Assembly: GCA_017471175.1 (NCBI GenBank)
Contig: JAFUVS010000012.1
Span: 114,235-178,234, forward strand
Reading direction: 5' to 3'
DNA: 64,000 nucleotides
Source: Paludibacteraceae bacterium
GTDB lineage: Bacteria; Bacteroidota; Bacteroidia; Bacteroidales; Paludibacteraceae
This document shows positions 36,414 to 45,658 of this stretch, one piece after another (position 1 is the stretch's first letter; every line of letters begins with the position of its first letter). The position numbers were made by a program, and so were the translations under genes. Below the pieces are notes generated by a model. The model was not told the DNA's origin and did not search any database. It saw only the letters and a program-made list of their open reading frames with translations.

Positions 36414-37307
36414 ATGATTGATGCCTTTTGCGAATATATAGCCGTGGAGAAGAAGTACTCGCCTCTGACCGTTCGCGCATACGCGGACGCGCTCAATGAC
36501 TTCTGCGTCTTCAGCGGGAAGGAATTGAGCCGCGAGCAGATAGGGGAAGTGACGGAGGAGGATGTGCGGGAGTGGATGATGTACCTGATAGACGAGAAGA
36601 AGAACGCGCCTCGCAGCGTACAGCAGAAACTGACGGCACTGCACTCGTTCTACAAGTTTGCGCTTCGCCAACAGGCAGTGGACAAAGATGTTACGCGCCG
36701 CATCCGACCTCCGAAAGCCGACAAGCCGCTGCCCGTTTTCTTCCGTCCGACGGAGATGGCAGCCGCGACACAATACGAAAAAGATGCGGACACTCCGGAG
36801 AGCATACGCGACTGCCTGATTATCGAGATGCTGTTTCAGACGGGAATGCGACGGGCAGAATTGGTGGGGCTGCAAGACAAGGACGTGGATACGCAAGAGA
36901 AACAGATTCGCGTACTGGGCAAACGGCGCAAAGAAAGACTAATCCCTATCGGCGACAACCTATGCCGTCAGATAGAGGATTACCGCAGAGAGAGAGGGGC
37001 AAGCATTGGCACGTTTTTTGTGGATTGGAAAAAGAACGGCGAGGTGAAGCCGTTGGACCGCGACAAACTGTACCGCATCGTAACCAAACGGATGGGCGAA
37101 GTGACATCGCTTAAGAAACACTCTCCGCACGTGTTCCGGCATACGTTCGCTACGGAGATGCTGAACAACGGCGCAGACATACGGACGATACAGACCCTAT
37201 TGGGACACGCATCGTTAGCCGCCACAGAGGTGTATTCACACACCACCTTCGAGCAGCTGCAAAAAGCCTACAAGCAAGCCCACCCGAGAGCGGGGAAGAA
37301 TCAATGA
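36414..37307 (+). CDS. xerC: XerC/XerD-type tyrosine recombinase
   Basis: Probably resolves chromosome dimers at dif. The 297-residue protein has an N-terminal SAM-like core-binding domain (YSPLTVRAYADALNDF) and the catalytic set: R in TGMRRAELVGL, K in GKRRKERLIPI, HVFRHTFATEML (H-xx-R), LLGHASLAATEVY and the nucleophile Y in VYSHT. The start at 36414 is chosen because family members begin this way; the open frame reaches into the kinase gene. It is followed by hpf, an order typical of Bacteroidales chromosomes, which argues against a phage integrase. Confidence 0.88.
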   Translation: MIDAFCEYIAVEKKYSPLTVRAYADALNDFCVFSGKELSREQIGEVTEEDVREWMMYLIDEKKNAPRSVQQKLTALHSFYKFALRQQAVDKDVTRRIRPPKADKPLPVFFRPTEMAAATQYEKDADTPESIRDCLIIEMLFQTGMRRAELVGLQDKDVDTQEKQIRVLGKRRKERLIPIGDNLCRQIEDYRRERGASIGTFFVDWKKNGEVKPLDRDKLYRIVTKRMGEVTSLKKHSPHVFRHTFATEMLNNGADIRTIQTLLGHASLAATEVYSHTTFEQLQKAYKQAHPRAGKNQ

Positions 37308-37335
37308 ATTGTTAAATCCTTAAAATACAACGATT

Positions 37336-37623
37336 ATGACACTGAACACACAATGCATCAACTTTGACATCGCAGAGCGTCTGCGCGAGTACATCAACAA
37401 GAAAACCCGCCGCTACGAGAAACTGCTTCCCGCGTCGGCAGAGATGGAGATTCGTATGACGGTGGTTAAGCCGGAGACGAATATGAACAAAGAGACGCGT
37501 ATCCTTGTGAGCGGTTTCGGTGCAGAACTGTTCGCCCAAAAGACGTGCGACACCTTTGAGCAGGGCATTGACGAGTGCCTTGAAGCGATTGACAAACAAT
37601 TAGAAAAGCGCAAAGACAAATGA
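37336..37623 (+). CDS. hpf: ribosome hibernation-promoting factor, HPF/RaiA family
   Basis: Small protein that binds idle ribosomes in slow growth. The 95 residues match the short HPF form: AERLREYINKKTRRYEKLLP, the beta strand with MTVVKPE and the final helix CLEAIDKQLEKRKDK. No long-form C-terminal dimerisation domain. Start 28 nt after xerC; the next gene overlaps the stop by four bases. Confidence 0.88.
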   Translation: MTLNTQCINFDIAERLREYINKKTRRYEKLLPASAEMEIRMTVVKPETNMNKETRILVSGFGAELFAQKTCDTFEQGIDECLEAIDKQLEKRKDK

Positions 37624-38063
37624 GACACCGGTTGCCTCTCTTGCTGCTGACCGTAGGGCTGTGGTTGACGATAAAGGCTTCAGCCGAAGTGAGATACATC
37701 ACCACGGATGAGTTTAAGCAGCAGGTATTTAACTACCAGACCGATACGACTTGGAACTACTTGGGCAAGCGTCCTTGTGTGATTGATTTCTACACGACGT
37801 GGTGCGGTCCTTGTAAACGCTTGGCACCCATAATGGAGTCGCTCAGCGAGAAGTACAAGGGCAAGGTGGTCTTCTACAAAGCCGACACAGAGAAAGAGCG
37901 CGAACTGGCATACGTGTTCCAAATAGCGAGTATCCCGCAGGTGCTGTACGTGCCGAAGACGGGGAAGCCGATGCTGCTCAAAGGACTGTATCCGCAAGAG
38001 AATATCGAACAGATTATCGAAGAGTTTCTCTTGGGCAAGAAGCCTGCCGAAAAAAAGCAATAG
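37620..38063 (+). CDS. exported thioredoxin-fold protein
   Basis: A 147-residue protein with an N-terminal hydrophobic signal (LPLLLLTVGLWLTIKASA) and the active site WCGPCKRL with cysteines at 62 and 65, followed by the cis-proline segment ASIPQVLYVP. It is a periplasmic or membrane-tethered thiol-disulfide protein. The ATGA overlap with hpf suggests coupled translation, though no functional link is known. Confidence 0.87.
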   Translation: MRHRLPLLLLTVGLWLTIKASAEVRYITTDEFKQQVFNYQTDTTWNYLGKRPCVIDFYTTWCGPCKRLAPIMESLSEKYKGKVVFYKADTEKERELAYVFQIASIPQVLYVPKTGKPMLLKGLYPQENIEQIIEEFLLGKKPAEKKQ

Positions 38064-38072
38064 AAAGAGCCT

Positions 38073-39704
38073 ATGCAAGTTGAGTTGATATTGTTGGTAT
38101 TGAGTTTACTCTTTTTCGCGAGTATCTTTACAGACCGTATCGGTAACAAGTTCGGTGTGCCGGCATTGCTGCTGTTCCTTGTAGTGGGAATGGTGTTCGG
38201 TCCGGACGGCTTGGGTTCGTGGATCAGTGAAGACGGCGTAGGATACATATCGAGCCTGAGTTTGGATTCGGTGCAGGCTATCAGTACGGTAGCATTGTGC
38301 GTCATTCTGTTCTCCGGCGGTATGGACACGAAGATAGCGGATATCCGTCCTGTAATGGGTCCGGGCGTAACTCTCGCGACGATAGGCGTGCTGCTGACGG
38401 CACTTTTCTCCGGCATACTGATTTACTTGATTTTCGGATGGATTAACGCGTTGGTATCCGTGGGCTTTACGACGGCTCTGCTGATGGCATCGACTATGTC
38501 TTCGACAGACTCGGCGAGCGTGTTCTCCATATTGCGCACGAACAACATCGGGCTGAAGCATAACCTGCGCCCGCTGTTGGAGATTGAGTCCGGCGCGAAC
38601 GACCCGATGGCATACGTGCTGACTATCACACTGATAGGCATCGTCACAGCCGGTGAAGCGAAAGAGATAAGCGCGCTGACCATCGCCCAAGAGATTGTGG
38701 TACAACTGATAGTGGGTGCCGTGATGGGCTTTGCATTGGGCAAGGCGGCAGTGTCGCTGATGCGCAAAGCCAAACTGACCAACGAGAGTCTGTATCCGAT
38801 TATGATACTGACTTTCTGCATCTTCATCTTCTCGGTAACGTACTATATGAAGGGCAACAGCTACTTGGCAGTGTATATGGGCGGACTGATGATCGGCAAC
38901 TCGAAATTTGTCCGCAAGAGACAGACTAAGTCGTTCTTCGACGGCTTGACGTGGCTGTGTCAGTTGCTGATGTTCTTGCTGTTGGGTCTGATGGTGAAGC
39001 CACACGAATTGATGCAATGGGAAGTATGGTTGCCGTGCCTGATTATCAGCTTTGTGATGATTTTCATATCGCGTCCGTTAGCAGTTACCATCTGCCTTCA
39101 GCCGTTTAAGGAGTTTCAGAGCCGCGACAAAGTATTGGTCAGCTGGGTCGGTCTGAAAGGGGCGGTGCCGATAATCTTTGCCATATTGTGTATGGCGAAC
39201 AACGTGCCGCACGCCAACCTTCTGTTCAACGTAGTGTTCCTGTGTACGATTATCTCTCTGATACTGCAAGGCACATCCTTGAGTGCATTAGCTCGCAGCC
39301 TGCACCTGACACAGGAAGTGGAGCAGAAGAAACGCCTGCAATACTTCGACATCGAGCTGCCCGAAGAGGTGGAAGAGTACGCACAGGAAATGGTGGTAAC
39401 CAAAGAGATGCTGCAAAACGGGACGATGCTCAAAGAGATGGGTATCCCCGAATCGGTACGCATCATAATGACCCGAAGGGGCGAGAATTTCCTTGTGCCG
39501 AATGGCAAGACCAACCTCAAAAAGGGTGATAAGTTGTTAGTCATCACGGAGGACAATATGGCGAAAGTGCAACAGGAGCAACAGGATGAAGAAGACTACA
39601 ACCTGAACGAATGGCGCTTGCAGATGATAACAAATACAGGGGCGTTCCTGCGCAATCAATGGCATCGCATCACGCAAGGGAGCGACAAAACAGAAAAAGC
39701 ATAA
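38073..39704 (+). CDS. potassium/proton antiporter, NhaP2/CvrA type
   Basis: Inner-membrane CPA1 exchanger that expels K+ (or Na+) for protons. About 12 membrane segments fill residues 1-400, with the ESGANDPMAYVLT motif that holds the transport aspartate and a GLKGAVPIIFAIL segment. A C-terminal RCK_C/TrkA_C-like regulatory domain (about 440-510: GESVRI-type sequence, LVPNGKTNLKKGDKLLVI) follows. Length 543 fits. It starts nine bases after the thioredoxin-fold gene. Confidence 0.88.
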   Translation: MQVELILLVLSLLFFASIFTDRIGNKFGVPALLLFLVVGMVFGPDGLGSWISEDGVGYISSLSLDSVQAISTVALCVILFSGGMDTKIADIRPVMGPGVTLATIGVLLTALFSGILIYLIFGWINALVSVGFTTALLMASTMSSTDSASVFSILRTNNIGLKHNLRPLLEIESGANDPMAYVLTITLIGIVTAGEAKEISALTIAQEIVVQLIVGAVMGFALGKAAVSLMRKAKLTNESLYPIMILTFCIFIFSVTYYMKGNSYLAVYMGGLMIGNSKFVRKRQTKSFFDGLTWLCQLLMFLLLGLMVKPHELMQWEVWLPCLIISFVMIFISRPLAVTICLQPFKEFQSRDKVLVSWVGLKGAVPIIFAILCMANNVPHANLLFNVVFLCTIISLILQGTSLSALARSLHLTQEVEQKKRLQYFDIELPEEVEEYAQEMVVTKEMLQNGTMLKEMGIPESVRIIMTRRGENFLVPNGKTNLKKGDKLLVITEDNMAKVQQEQQDEEDYNLNEWRLQMITNTGAFLRNQWHRITQGSDKTEKA

Positions 39705-39769
39705 AACCGCCGGACGTACTGGTCCTGCGGGATAAGAAAACGATAAACACATAAAAACACACAACAACT

Positions 39770-40318
39770 ATGAAGAAGAAATTTGTATGCCCGATTTGCG
39801 GGTATGTTCACGAGGGTGAAACGGCACCGGAGCGTTGCCCCCAGTGCAAGCAAGTAGTAACTTGGAAAGAAGTGAATGAGGATGCGGGTATTCAGTTTGC
39901 CTGCGAACATGTATTAGGCGTAGCCAAAGACACGGACGAGCAGATGCGTGCCGACCTCAATTCGCACTTTATGGGCGAAGCCACGGAAGTCGGTATGTAC
40001 TTGGCTATGGCTCGTCAAGCCGACCGCGAGGGTTATCCGGAGATAGCCGCTGCCTTCCGTCAGTACGCCTACGAAGAGGCGGAGCATTGCGCCAAGTTTG
40101 CCGAGCTGCTTGGTGAAGTGGTATGGGATACGAAGACGAACCTTGAGAAACGTATGATGGCAGAAGCCGGTGCGTGCGAAGGCAAACTCAAGATTGCTCA
40201 ACGTGCTAAACAACTGAACTTAGATGCTATTCACGACACCGTTCACGAGATGGCGAAAGACGAAGCCCGCCACGGCGCAGGTTTCCAAGGGTTGTATAAC
40301 CGGTACTTCAAGAAGTAA
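39770..40318 (+). CDS. rbr: rubrerythrin, reverse domain order
   Basis: Non-haem iron peroxidase for oxidative defence in anaerobes. The 182-residue protein has rubredoxin-like cysteines at 7, 10, 23 and 26 at the N-terminus and then the four-helix diiron domain with [19 protein letters not shown] and DEARHGAGF. The rubredoxin part before the diiron part is the reverse of classical rubrerythrin. It uses NAD(P)H through a reductase not encoded here. Confidence 0.9.
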   Translation: MKKKFVCPICGYVHEGETAPERCPQCKQVVTWKEVNEDAGIQFACEHVLGVAKDTDEQMRADLNSHFMGEATEVGMYLAMARQADREGYPEIAAAFRQYAYEEAEHCAKFAELLGEVVWDTKTNLEKRMMAEAGACEGKLKIAQRAKQLNLDAIHDTVHEMAKDEARHGAGFQGLYNRYFKK

Positions 40319-40326
40319 TTCGTAAT

Positions 40327-40359
40327 CATAGCCGCTGACTAACCCGGTTGGCGGCTATG
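40327..40359 (+). terminator. hairpin after rubrerythrin
   Basis: CATAGCCGC (40327-40335) and GCGGCTATG (40351-40359) pair perfectly. No T-run follows, so termination would be weak or the stem may stabilise the mRNA. Confidence 0.5.
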
Positions 40360-40408
40360 GATACATTTGATGCAAACTATTTACTATTCAACTTAAAATC
40401 ATAAGAGT

Positions 40409-41152
40409 ATGAAAAAATTGTTTCTCACTTTAGCCATCACACTTTTGAGTATGACGGCTATGCAAGCCCAATTAGTGATTGGTGGAAGTTTGGGTATGGG
40501 CGGCGAAATCGGTAATAAGACCGTTGTAGATGGTAAGATTACGGGCATCGGTAACAATACGTTTAATTTCACGTTTGTACCTCGTATCGGTGTGCGCCTG
40601 ATAAGCGACAAATTGGAGGTGGGTGCCGCGCTTCGTTTCCAATATAATGAAACGATGTCTTACGTCATTAAGTCTGACCAAAAGAGCGTTGAACGGGACT
40701 TGAAAGATCCTGATTTCGTGATGTACGTCAGTCCGTATGCGCGCTATCTGTTCTTGAACAAAAGTTGGTTCAACTTGGGAGTAGAAGGTATAGTGGATCT
40801 CGGTTGGGGCATCGCGATGGCGAACAAACAATTCGAAACCGGCTATATCAGTGCTAAAACAGCCGATGCCTACAATCAGTCAGAGAAAGATGCTATCAAA
40901 GAAACCAAGCCCGGTGATTTTCGTTGGGGCGTTAATATCCGCCCTGTGATGGTGTTCAACCTGACGGATCACTGGATGATGGACATCACGTTAGATGCTC
41001 TCGGCTTCAGTGCTACGGGACAAGTAGAGAGCGCGATGGTACCCGGTTTGAGCGGAAAGACCAAAGCCACTACGAGTCACGCAGCCATCCAACTGAATGT
41101 GATGAATCCTGACACGCAGTTCTTCACACTCGGTTGCGCATATAAGTTCTGA
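40409..41152 (+). CDS. outer-membrane beta-barrel protein, unknown function
   Basis: A 247-residue protein with a signal peptide (LFLTLAITLLSMTAMQA, cut before QLVIGG) and alternating beta-strand patterns (GGSLGMGGEIGN, FNFTFVPRIGVRLISDKLEVGAA, VMYVSPYARYLFL) ending in the aromatic YKF, typical of outer-membrane barrels. No closer family recognised. Its stop codon directly abuts the stop codon of radA on the other strand. Confidence 0.75.
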   Translation: MKKLFLTLAITLLSMTAMQAQLVIGGSLGMGGEIGNKTVVDGKITGIGNNTFNFTFVPRIGVRLISDKLEVGAALRFQYNETMSYVIKSDQKSVERDLKDPDFVMYVSPYARYLFLNKSWFNLGVEGIVDLGWGIAMANKQFETGYISAKTADAYNQSEKDAIKETKPGDFRWGVNIRPVMVFNLTDHWMMDITLDALGFSATGQVESAMVPGLSGKTKATTSHAAIQLNVMNPDTQFFTLGCAYKF

Positions 41153-42511
41153 TTATTTACCCACTAACAGACGGAAAGCGTCTGCTACACGCTTAACAGG
41201 TACCACTTCAAGGGTCAGTCCTTTGGAGTGGTATTGTTGTCCGGCGGGTATGAAGATGCGGGAGAATCCTAATTTCTGCGCTTCGTGAATACGTTGGTCC
41301 AAGCGGTTAACGGGACGTATCTCGCCAGCCAAACCAACTTCGCCTGCGAGGCAGATACCGCGATCCAAGGGTATGTCCATATTGGAGGACAGGACGGCAG
41401 CCATTACAGCGAGATCAATAGCGGGGTCATTCACCCGTATGCCGCCTGCTATATTGAGGAAGACATCTTTTTGGAGTAGTTTGAACCCTACCCTTTTTTC
41501 GAGTACGGCGAGGAGCATATTGAGCCGGCGCACGTCAAAGCCTGTAGAGGAGCGTTGGGGCGTGCCGTAGGCAGCGGATGAGACGAGAGCCTGCACCTCA
41601 ATGAGCAGCGGACGTATACCTTCTACGGCAGCGGCAACGGCTATGCCACTCAAGCCGTCCACAGAGGAGGATAGCAGCAACTCACTGGGGTTGGACACTT
41701 CGCGCAAGCCGTCTTCCTGCATCTCAAAGATACCGAGTTCGCTGGTGCTGCCAAAACGGTTTTTCTGGGCGCGAAGGATGCGGTACATATAGTGCTGGTC
41801 GCCCTCGAACTGAAGGACGGTATCCACGATATGTTCGAGCACTTTCGGTCCTGCAAGCGAGCCTTCCTTATTGATGTGTCCAACAATGAGGAACGGTATG
41901 TTCTGCTCCTTAGCGAACTGCAGGATGCGGTTAGCACATTCTTTTACCTGACTTAGCGAACCGATGGTAGAGTCAGACGCTTCGGTGGCTATGGTTTGTA
42001 TGGAGTCAATAACGACGATGTCGGGTTGCAGGTCGCGCACACTTTGCAAGATCGTTTCGAGAGACGTTTCCGCCAAGAGGTAGAGATTATCGGGTGTGCC
42101 TGCCAGTCGCTCGGAGCGAAGTTTGAGTTGGTTGAGACTCTCTTCGCCGCTGGCATAGAGTGTTTTGCGCTCGCCCATCTGCATGAGCACTTGCAGAGCG
42201 AGTGTGGACTTACCGATGCCGGGTTCACCGCCAAGCAGCACCAGGCTACCGGGGACGAGTCCGCCTCCGAGTACGCGATTGAGTTCACAGGAGTGCATAT
42301 CAATACGCGGTTCGTGCTGCGCAGAGATGTCTTGCAGCCGCTGCGGAGCAATTCCGCTACGAAGTGAACGGGATGCCTGACCTGACTTGGCAGGGGCTTG
42401 AACGGTATCTTCCTCAATAGTTCCCCACTCTCCGCAGACGGGGCAGCGTCCTAACATCTGCGGCACTTTGGCTCCGCAGGCACGGCAGGTATATTCGACT
42501 TTGACTTTCAT
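41153..42511 (-). CDS. radA: DNA repair protein RadA (Sms)
   Basis: DnaB-like ATPase that helps branch migration in recombination. The 452 residues have the zinc finger with cysteines 9, 12, 23 and 26, Walker A GEPGIGKST at 94-102, the KNRFGSTSE motif near 255 and a Lon-protease-like C-terminal domain (GGIRVNDPAIDLAVMAAVLSS). No missing residue. There are no bases between its stop and that of the plus-strand gene, so the 3' ends must overlap. Confidence 0.95.
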   Translation of the reverse strand: MKVKVEYTCRACGAKVPQMLGRCPVCGEWGTIEEDTVQAPAKSGQASRSLRSGIAPQRLQDISAQHEPRIDMHSCELNRVLGGGLVPGSLVLLGGEPGIGKSTLALQVLMQMGERKTLYASGEESLNQLKLRSERLAGTPDNLYLLAETSLETILQSVRDLQPDIVVIDSIQTIATEASDSTIGSLSQVKECANRILQFAKEQNIPFLIVGHINKEGSLAGPKVLEHIVDTVLQFEGDQHYMYRILRAQKNRFGSTSELGIFEMQEDGLREVSNPSELLLSSSVDGLSGIAVAAAVEGIRPLLIEVQALVSSAAYGTPQRSSTGFDVRRLNMLLAVLEKRVGFKLLQKDVFLNIAGGIRVNDPAIDLAVMAAVLSSNMDIPLDRGICLAGEVGLAGEIRPVNRLDQRIHEAQKLGFSRIFIPAGQQYHSKGLTLEVVPVKRVADAFRLLVGK

Positions 42512-42560
42512 CGTAGATAGGATATGCTGGTGATGAAACGCGCTATGCAGTTGGTTCGTC

Positions 42561-43373
42561 CTATGGCAGTTGGTAGATTTCTCTTTCTACACCGAGCAAG
42601 GTGTTCGGGAATACTTCTTGAGCCTCTTGCAGATAGATACTATGGTTGCTGACGCGCGAGGAGTAGTGTCCGATAATGAGCAGTTTGGCGTTTGCCTTGA
42701 GGGCTATGGTTGCCGCCTGGCGTGCTGTGGAGTGCATCGTTTTCTTGCAACGAAAAGCATCCTGCTCGGTATAAGTGGCTTCGTGGAAAAGGGTATCCAC
42801 TCCTTCTATCTGCGGGATGATTGACTCTTTGTATTGCGTATCGGAACAGTAAGCGTATCGCTTGCGTGTCTCGTAGTAGAACTCGCGCGTAAGGGAGTTG
42901 AACCGGCGATGGTGTTCGTAGAAGAGGAAGCCGCAAGTAGGCACACGGTGTTTGAGGGGAATAGTTTCGACCGTAACGGTGCGGTCGGAGAAAATGACGG
43001 CTTTCCTGCGCGGATTGATAGCATGAAAAACGACTTCGTAGCGAATGTCCTTGAGGTGGTAATCCATTTGCGGGCGCATCAACTTTTCAAGGTCGGGATG
43101 CGCATAGATATGCAAGGGCTGCGTGCGCCCCATCATATCCAATGTGGAAATAAGTCCCATCAGTCCGAAGCAGTGGTCGCCGTGAAGATGCGAGATAAAA
43201 ATAGAATAGAGACGGGAAGTCTTGAGGTTCATCTGGCGCATTGTCAGTTGGACACCCTCGCCGCAATCGATGAGAAAAGACTTGTCGCACAAGTCGAGAA
43301 TCTGTCCGGACGGCGAATTCTGAAACGTGGGCAGGGCACTACCTGTTCCTAATATAGTAAGGTGTGCTTCCAT
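42561..43373 (-). CDS. rnz: ribonuclease Z, short form
   Basis: Zinc endonuclease that trims tRNA 3' ends. Motif SHLHGDH with H62, H64, D66 and H67, later aspartate in AYCSDT, histidine in FHEATY and in GHYSSR. At 270 residues it is shorter than the usual about 305: after TCGFLFYEHHRRF the segment that normally contains DMYGVP-type sequence and a loop is missing, and the chain goes straight to TRKRYAYCSD. All metal ligands remain. The gene starts exactly after the stop codon of its upstream neighbour. Confidence 0.9.
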   Translation of the reverse strand: MEAHLTILGTGSALPTFQNSPSGQILDLCDKSFLIDCGEGVQLTMRQMNLKTSRLYSIFISHLHGDHCFGLMGLISTLDMMGRTQPLHIYAHPDLEKLMRPQMDYHLKDIRYEVVFHAINPRRKAVIFSDRTVTVETIPLKHRVPTCGFLFYEHHRRFNSLTREFYYETRKRYAYCSDTQYKESIIPQIEGVDTLFHEATYTEQDAFRCKKTMHSTARQAATIALKANAKLLIIGHYSSRVSNHSIYLQEAQEVFPNTLLGVEREIYQLP

Positions 43374-44630
43374 TTATTTTTTTCCGCGCAACAGATTGAC
43401 AATTCCTTTCTTTTTGTACTTGGTGCCGTCTGTACCGACTGCCTCGATGACATAGGTATAGGCACTCTCGGCTGCAGGACGTCCGTTGATGGTACCATTC
43501 CAGCCGCGCGAGGGATCTGAAGAGGAATAGACTTGGTGTTGCCAGCGGTCGAAGACAGCCATTGAGAAGGTGCGGATAGAGCGATATGCCACGCGGAACT
43601 CATCGTTAATGCCGTCTCCATTAGGGGTGAAGACATTGGGTACGGCGAGCATTGACTCCTTGGCACTGACGTGGAACGTGGTGTCGCACTCACAGCCGTA
43701 GTCGTTGGAGACGCGGAGGTGTACCTCATAGTTGCCGGATTGCTCAAACTGGTAGCGTGTCTCTGTTTCGGTACGGGAAGTGAGCAGATTGGACGAACGC
43801 GTGATTTCCCAGAGGAACATCGTAGCAAGGGGAGATGCGTTGGCTTTGAAGAGGATATTAAGCGGGGCTGAGCCTTCAAGTTTGGATTCGTCAATGACGC
43901 GTTCCACTTCGTTTTCGCGCTCACTGCCTCTCAAAAGGGTATAGGAGCGAGGAATAAAGCCGATGGCAACAGCCTGCACGGAGTCCTGCTCGATGCGCAA
44001 CAGGTCGGGCGTTCCGTAAAAATGTTCGGCGAATTGGTCGCCTTCGAGGTCAATGGTGGTAGGAGCGAGCAGTTTGTGACCGAGGTCGATGGTACGCGGT
44101 TTGTCAATGGTGAGTTCCTGCGTTTTCTCATTTGGTGTCCAAGATACGGAGTCCTGCTCAAAGTGGGTATATCGTAGTGTAACAGTGCGTTCTACAGCAT
44201 GTGGGAGACCTGTGAGGTCGTTGTAAATCATCTGGTCGGCATCTAACACGAGGGTAGATGACTCGCAGGTGAGCATAGTTCGGAATGGTTTGCCTGCCAA
44301 TCGGTAGCGGGCATAGTCGAAGACGGCGATAGTGTCGCGTTGTGCGCCCATTACCACAAGGTAGGTAATGGCATCATCGGGATAGATGGCGGTCATTCCT
44401 TTGGCTACGGGCGTAGAGAGGTCGGGATAGGCGTACCAATCTGCCATAGCGGGGGCGGTAAGTTGGGCATCGCCGATGGATTCAAAGACGTAAATACGGT
44501 TCACTCCGTCCGCTTTGCTGATGACAAAGGGTGTTTTGACGGAGGAGGGAGTAACAAAACTCTCTGCACCCGCCGGTAGGGCGAGGGTGCAGAGAGTCGT
44601 CAGTAGCAATATGAATGCTTTGTTTTTCAC
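43374..44630 (-). CDS. exported protein with CHU_C (gliding-type) C-terminal domain
   Basis: A 418-residue exported protein: signal peptide about 1-22 (FILLLTTLCTLALPAGA), a long middle region, a PKD-like part (FKANASPLATMFLWEIT and VHLRVSNDYGCECDT, about 255-320) and a C-terminal CHU_C domain (about 330-418: VPNVFTPNGDGINDEF, then SYTYVIEAVGTDG). Such domains direct proteins to type IX secretion. Role unknown; perhaps a surface or gliding-associated protein. It abuts rnz. Confidence 0.85.
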   Translation of the reverse strand: MKNKAFILLLTTLCTLALPAGAESFVTPSSVKTPFVISKADGVNRIYVFESIGDAQLTAPAMADWYAYPDLSTPVAKGMTAIYPDDAITYLVVMGAQRDTIAVFDYARYRLAGKPFRTMLTCESSTLVLDADQMIYNDLTGLPHAVERTVTLRYTHFEQDSVSWTPNEKTQELTIDKPRTIDLGHKLLAPTTIDLEGDQFAEHFYGTPDLLRIEQDSVQAVAIGFIPRSYTLLRGSERENEVERVIDESKLEGSAPLNILFKANASPLATMFLWEITRSSNLLTSRTETETRYQFEQSGNYEVHLRVSNDYGCECDTTFHVSAKESMLAVPNVFTPNGDGINDEFRVAYRSIRTFSMAVFDRWQHQVYSSSDPSRGWNGTINGRPAAESAYTYVIEAVGTDGTKYKKKGIVNLLRGKK

Positions 44631-44663
44631 TTTATAAAGCGCAGAGTGTGTCTGCGTAGTTAT

Positions 44664-45584
44664 TTATTTATTGACTTGGAAACGTGTGTTGCCGTTCTGG
44701 AAGAAGTCCACAATCTGGTTGGCGGCAGCAATGCCGGCGTTGATGTTGGCTTCAGCTGTTTGGGCACCCATTTTCTTGGGAGTAGCGAAGTAACGACCGG
44801 CGAACAGCTCGTTCATCTTCTCGTTGGCAGCCGGCATAATGTCGGTTACATAACGGAAGTCGCTGCGCTCTTGCATCAGGCGGATCAGTTCTTCCTCGTT
44901 GATGACTTCCTTGCGTGCCGTATTGACGAGCAGGGCGGGAGCGGGCATATTCGACAGCAGCGCGTAGTTGATAGACTGCTTGGTTTCAGCCGTAGCCGGG
45001 ATATGGAGGCTGATGATATGGCAGGTACGATAGAGTTCTTCTGCGCTGTGAACGGGCGTTACGTTGGCATCAATCATAGCCTGATCGGGGCAGTAAGCAT
45101 CGTATGCATAGACTTCCATACCGAAGCCTTGGGCAATACGGGCTACGTTACGACCTACGTTACCGAAGGCGTGGATACCGAGTTTCTTACCCTTGAGTTC
45201 GGTGCCGCTGGTACCGTTGTACAGGTTACGAACGGCATAAACCATCAGACCGAGAGCGAGTTCAGCTACGGCGTTGGAGTTCTGACCCGGGGTGTTCATC
45301 GCTACAACCTTGTGAGCCGTAGCGGCGGCAAGGTCAATATTGTCATAGCCGGCACCGGCACGAACTACGATCTTGAGGTTCTTGGCGGCAGCGAGTACTT
45401 CCTCGTCCACAATGTCGGAACGGATGATGATAGCATCTGCATCAGCCACTGCGTCAAGCAGTTGTTGTTTAGCCGTATATTTCTCCAAGAGAGCAAGTTC
45501 ATAGCCTGCTTTCTCCACCACTTGGCGGATACCGTCCACAGCCACTTTGGCAAACGGTTTTTCTGTTGCTACAAGTACTTTCAT
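44664..45584 (-). CDS. serA: D-3-phosphoglycerate dehydrogenase
   Basis: First step of serine synthesis: 3-phosphoglycerate to 3-phosphohydroxypyruvate with NAD. The 306 residues start MKVLVATEKPFAKVAV (ATG 45584; an upstream in-frame extension is rejected), with RAGAGYDNIDLAAA, the NAD site GIHAFGNVGRNVARIA and HIPATAETKQSI. No ACT domain is present, so serine feedback through that domain is absent, as in the short type. It follows serC. Confidence 0.92.
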   Translation of the reverse strand: MKVLVATEKPFAKVAVDGIRQVVEKAGYELALLEKYTAKQQLLDAVADADAIIIRSDIVDEEVLAAAKNLKIVVRAGAGYDNIDLAAATAHKVVAMNTPGQNSNAVAELALGLMVYAVRNLYNGTSGTELKGKKLGIHAFGNVGRNVARIAQGFGMEVYAYDAYCPDQAMIDANVTPVHSAEELYRTCHIISLHIPATAETKQSINYALLSNMPAPALLVNTARKEVINEEELIRLMQERSDFRYVTDIMPAANEKMNELFAGRYFATPKKMGAQTAEANINAGIAAANQIVDFFQNGNTRFQVNK

Positions 45585-45658
45585 TGTATTAAATAGCGTT
45601 ATGTATTCAACTGATTTTGTTCGATTTTGCTTTATGGGCAATATATAGGAGTATCCCA

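Noticed and set aside
36414-37307. Phage or transposon integrase
   Set aside because: Neighbour hpf and motif set fit the housekeeping XerC/D type; no attachment-site repeats or phage genes seen.
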